From contig URQO01000047.1 of NCBI GenBank assembly GCA_900550135.1, positions 1 through 14,706 on the forward strand: a stretch of DNA of 14,706 nt. Direction: 5' to 3'. The notes below the pieces were generated by a model. The model was given only the letters and a program-made list of their open reading frames with translations. It searched no databases and was not told the origin of the DNA. Of the stretch, positions 13,006 through 14,706 are shown in pieces; positions within the stretch are counted from its first letter, which is position 1, and the number at the start of each line of letters is the position of its first letter. A program made the position numbers and the translations under genes. Source of the stretch: an uncultured Eubacterium sp. (GTDB lineage: Bacteria > Bacillota > Clostridia > Lachnospirales > Lachnospiraceae).

Positions 13006-13788
13006 GCCATCACTGTTGCAATCTCCAACCACCACATCAGCTACAGCTTTTACATTGGCATTGGCATTTTCCATGGCTATGCCAAGGCCTGCTTTTTTCA
13101 GTACATCGAGATCATTGTCAGCATCCCCTACGGCAATTGCTTCTTCTATATTGATATTTAGATACCGGCAAAGTTTTTCCAAACCTGTGCCCTTTGTTGT
13201 ACCTTTTGCTGATATTTCAATGGAAGTCTGCTCTGCATTTGCAAGTACCAAATCCAGATTCTGCAATTTTTCTCTTGTATTATCTCTGTCCTTTAGATTG
13301 GCGTGATATACATTCAACTTTTCCACATTCATCTGCTGCTGTTTGTAATATTCAAATATATCATCAACTTTTGTGGCAACCTGTTCAAACAAAGGTGCAT
13401 ACACTCCCATATGAAAATGATCCATATTTTCAGCATCCTTTGTCTGGACAATTGATTTTTCTGTTAGAATATGTGGCATTGCATCCACTTCTTTTATTAC
13501 ATCTAAAATACTGTTTATCTGATTTGGCTTTAAAGGATTGTCATATATTGCCTTTTTTTCTTTTATATCATAAACCAAGGCTCCGCTTACACCTATAATG
13601 TATCTAAGTCCCGGAATCTGCTTAATGTATTGATTAAGTTCAGCTATACATCTGCCGGTACATATAACTACCTCCTTACCATTATCAAATGCTTTTTCTA
13701 TTGCCTTTAATGTGCCCGGTAATATTTCTTTGTTTGAGTTTAGCAAAGTGCCATCCATATCAAATGCGATTAATTTATATTTACTCAT
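12970..13788 (-). CDS. Cof-type HAD-IIB family phosphatase
   Basis: A cytoplasmic hydrolase of 272 residues. HAD motif I is FDMDGTL with nucleophile Asp10 and Asp12; motif II is VICTGR with Thr44; Lys199 (GTTKGTGL) serves motif III; and motif IV is GDADNDLDVL with Asp222 and Asp226. A type IIB cap lies between residues about 85 and 190. These enzymes (YidA/Cof-like) remove phosphate from sugar phosphates or cofactors; the substrate cannot be told from sequence. Length is normal. Its 3' end is triplicated into the downstream gap. It is 164 bases from proS and behind the proS terminator, so it likely has its own promoter, which I could not place with confidence. Confidence 0.92.
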   Translation of the reverse strand: MSKYKLIAFDMDGTLLNSNKEILPGTLKAIEKAFDNGKEVVICTGRCIAELNQYIKQIPGLRYIIGVSGALVYDIKEKKAIYDNPLKPNQINSILDVIKEVDAMPHILTEKSIVQTKDAENMDHFHMGVYAPLFEQVATKVDDIFEYYKQQQMNVEKLNVYHANLKDRDNTREKLQNLDLVLANAEQTSIEISAKGTTKGTGLEKLCRYLNINIEEAIAVGDADNDLDVLKKAGLGIAMENANANVKAVADVVVGDCNSDGCVTAIEQYLLK

Positions 13789-13910
13789 ATTATTCTCTTT
13801 CGATTTGTCTATATTTTTTCTTGTAAGTTTAGATACTAAAACACAACAAACTTTGTAATAAACTTTCTTTATTAGTTTTAAAAAAGTTGCTTAATTTTAT
13901 TTCTACATAA

Positions 13911-13947
13911 AAGAAGAGCAGTAAATCATAAATTTACTGTTCCTCTT
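13911..13947 (-). terminator. intrinsic terminator after proS
   Basis: Arms 13911-13926 and 13932-13947 form a 16-position stem with about three mismatches around a 5-base loop. It begins about six bases past the proS stop and runs into a T-rich stretch on the minus strand. Confidence 0.75.
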
Positions 13948-13952
13948 ATTAA

Positions 13953-14705
13953 TTATTTTACATTTTCGTAAATATCATCTGTCAACTCTTTAATAATGCG
14001 CTCAACTTCTGCAACTGCATCTGCTGTAGGAGTTTTTTGCTTATCTATCTGCTTGTCTCTTGTTGAAATCTCAACTACGTCCTCATTTAAGTTTCGTGGA
14101 CTTACAACCACTCTTACAGGAACACCCAGCAAATCTGCATCTGCAAACATTGCTCCCGGTCTTGCCTTTCTGTCATCATAGATTACTTCAATGCCTTTGT
14201 TTTGAAGTGTCTCATATAACTTGTCAGCATATGCTTTACATTCTGCATCATCTGAACGTAAGCAACAAAGATGTACCTGCCATGGTGCAATTGTAATAGG
14301 CCAGATTGGGCCATAGTCATCATGTCTTACTTCACAAATTGAAGCAGCCATACGTCCTACACCAATACCGTAGCAACCCATAATTGGATTTTTGCTTATG
14401 CCATCTTTGTCCACATAGGTCATGTTCATGGTCTTGGTGTATTTCGTTCCGAGCTGGAAGATGTTACCAACCTCAATACCACGGGAAATGGTCAGTGATT
14501 TCTTACCGCAGCATGGGCAGATACCGCCCACCACAACTTTTGCAAGATCAACATACTCTGCATCCGGGAACTCGCGCTCCATATTCAGGCCTGTGTAATG
14601 ATAATCCACTTCATTGGCGCCGCAGACAAGATTTGTTGTTCCCTTTAAAGAACGGTCAAATAAAACGATACAGTCTGCATTCTGGTTCACCGGTCCGATA
14701 AATCC
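13953..14705 (-). CDS. proS: prolyl-tRNA synthetase, C-terminal half (partial, runs off right edge)
   Basis: Cytoplasmic enzyme that charges tRNA-Pro. The visible 251 codons begin inside the protein: GFIGPVNQNADC shows the frame is open at the right edge, and the GTG at 14690 is an internal Val codon, not a start. The first part belongs to the end of the inserted editing domain (bacterial-type ProS). Then come CPCCGKKSL, the conserved GIEVGNIFQLGTKY, class II motif 3 GCYGIGVGR, WPITIAPWQVHL and the anticodon-binding domain (about the last 110 residues) ending in DDIYENVK. The CPCC pair may be a remnant zinc-type knuckle seen in bacterial ProS. A terminator follows. Confidence 0.96.
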   Translation of the reverse strand, partial: GFIGPVNQNADCIVLFDRSLKGTTNLVCGANEVDYHYTGLNMEREFPDAEYVDLAKVVVGGICPCCGKKSLTISRGIEVGNIFQLGTKYTKTMNMTYVDKDGISKNPIMGCYGIGVGRMAASICEVRHDDYGPIWPITIAPWQVHLCCLRSDDAECKAYADKLYETLQNKGIEVIYDDRKARPGAMFADADLLGVPVRVVVSPRNLNEDVVEISTRDKQIDKQKTPTADAVAEVERIIKELTDDIYENVK

Positions 14706-14706
14706 T

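Noticed and set aside
13953..14690. A complete 245-residue protein starting at GTG 14690
   Set aside because: The frame stays open upstream as GFIGP, matching ProS, so GTG is an internal Val codon.

Overview
The window looks like a low-GC Clostridia chromosome, most likely Lachnospiraceae or a close relative. This is inferred from the strong A/T bias, AGGAGG-type ribosome binding sites, an AgrD/AgrB pair, a fused TPR/DUF4125 protein and a YgiQ radical-SAM protein; no rRNA or other marker fixes the species. Almost everything is on the minus strand. Only agrD, agrB and one membrane-protein gene are on plus. No tRNA, rRNA, CRISPR array or insertion sequence was seen. No gene-free stretch reaches 300 bases; the longest is 964-1227.

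Region 1 (1-4200) is a quorum-sensing locus beside a secreted-protein gene. The minus strand carries a LytTR response regulator (agrA-like, 2481-3188) overlapping by one base with a GHKL histidine kinase (agrC-like, 1228-2481). Next on the same strand, beyond a terminator, is the 5' part of a large Rhs/WapA-type secreted protein running off the left edge (1-963). Divergent on plus are a 55-residue AgrD precursor (3389-3556) and the AgrB processing protease (3559-4122). A 21-bp-period direct repeat (3292-3333) just upstream of the agrD promoter is the likely response-regulator binding site. The expected circuit is: AgrB processes AgrD to a cyclic peptide, AgrC senses it, and AgrA activates agrDB and perhaps other genes.

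Region 2 (4200-8900) holds two co-oriented housekeeping or unknown genes. One is a YgiQ-family radical SAM protein with a Gly/Asn/Ser/Lys-rich repeat tail. The other is a TPR - nucleotidyltransferase-like (DUF4037) - DUF4125 fusion of unknown role.

Region 3 (8978-12840) is a zinc-uptake operon, zur-znuA-znuC-znuB. Its promoter carries two TGAAAA-N3-TTTTCA operators. One lies between the -35 elements of the zur promoter and of a divergent promoter for an unknown two-TM protein, so both transcripts may be controlled by zinc.

Region 4 (12844-14706) has a Cof-type HAD phosphatase and the C-terminal half of prolyl-tRNA synthetase.

An unexpected shared pattern is that three unrelated minus-strand genes (agrC, znuA and the HAD gene) each have diverged tandem copies of their own 3' coding end, about 36-46 bp per unit, running past the stop codon. 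Related short tandem duplications occur at the ygiQ C-terminus, in front of the DUF4125 gene and at the agrD promoter.
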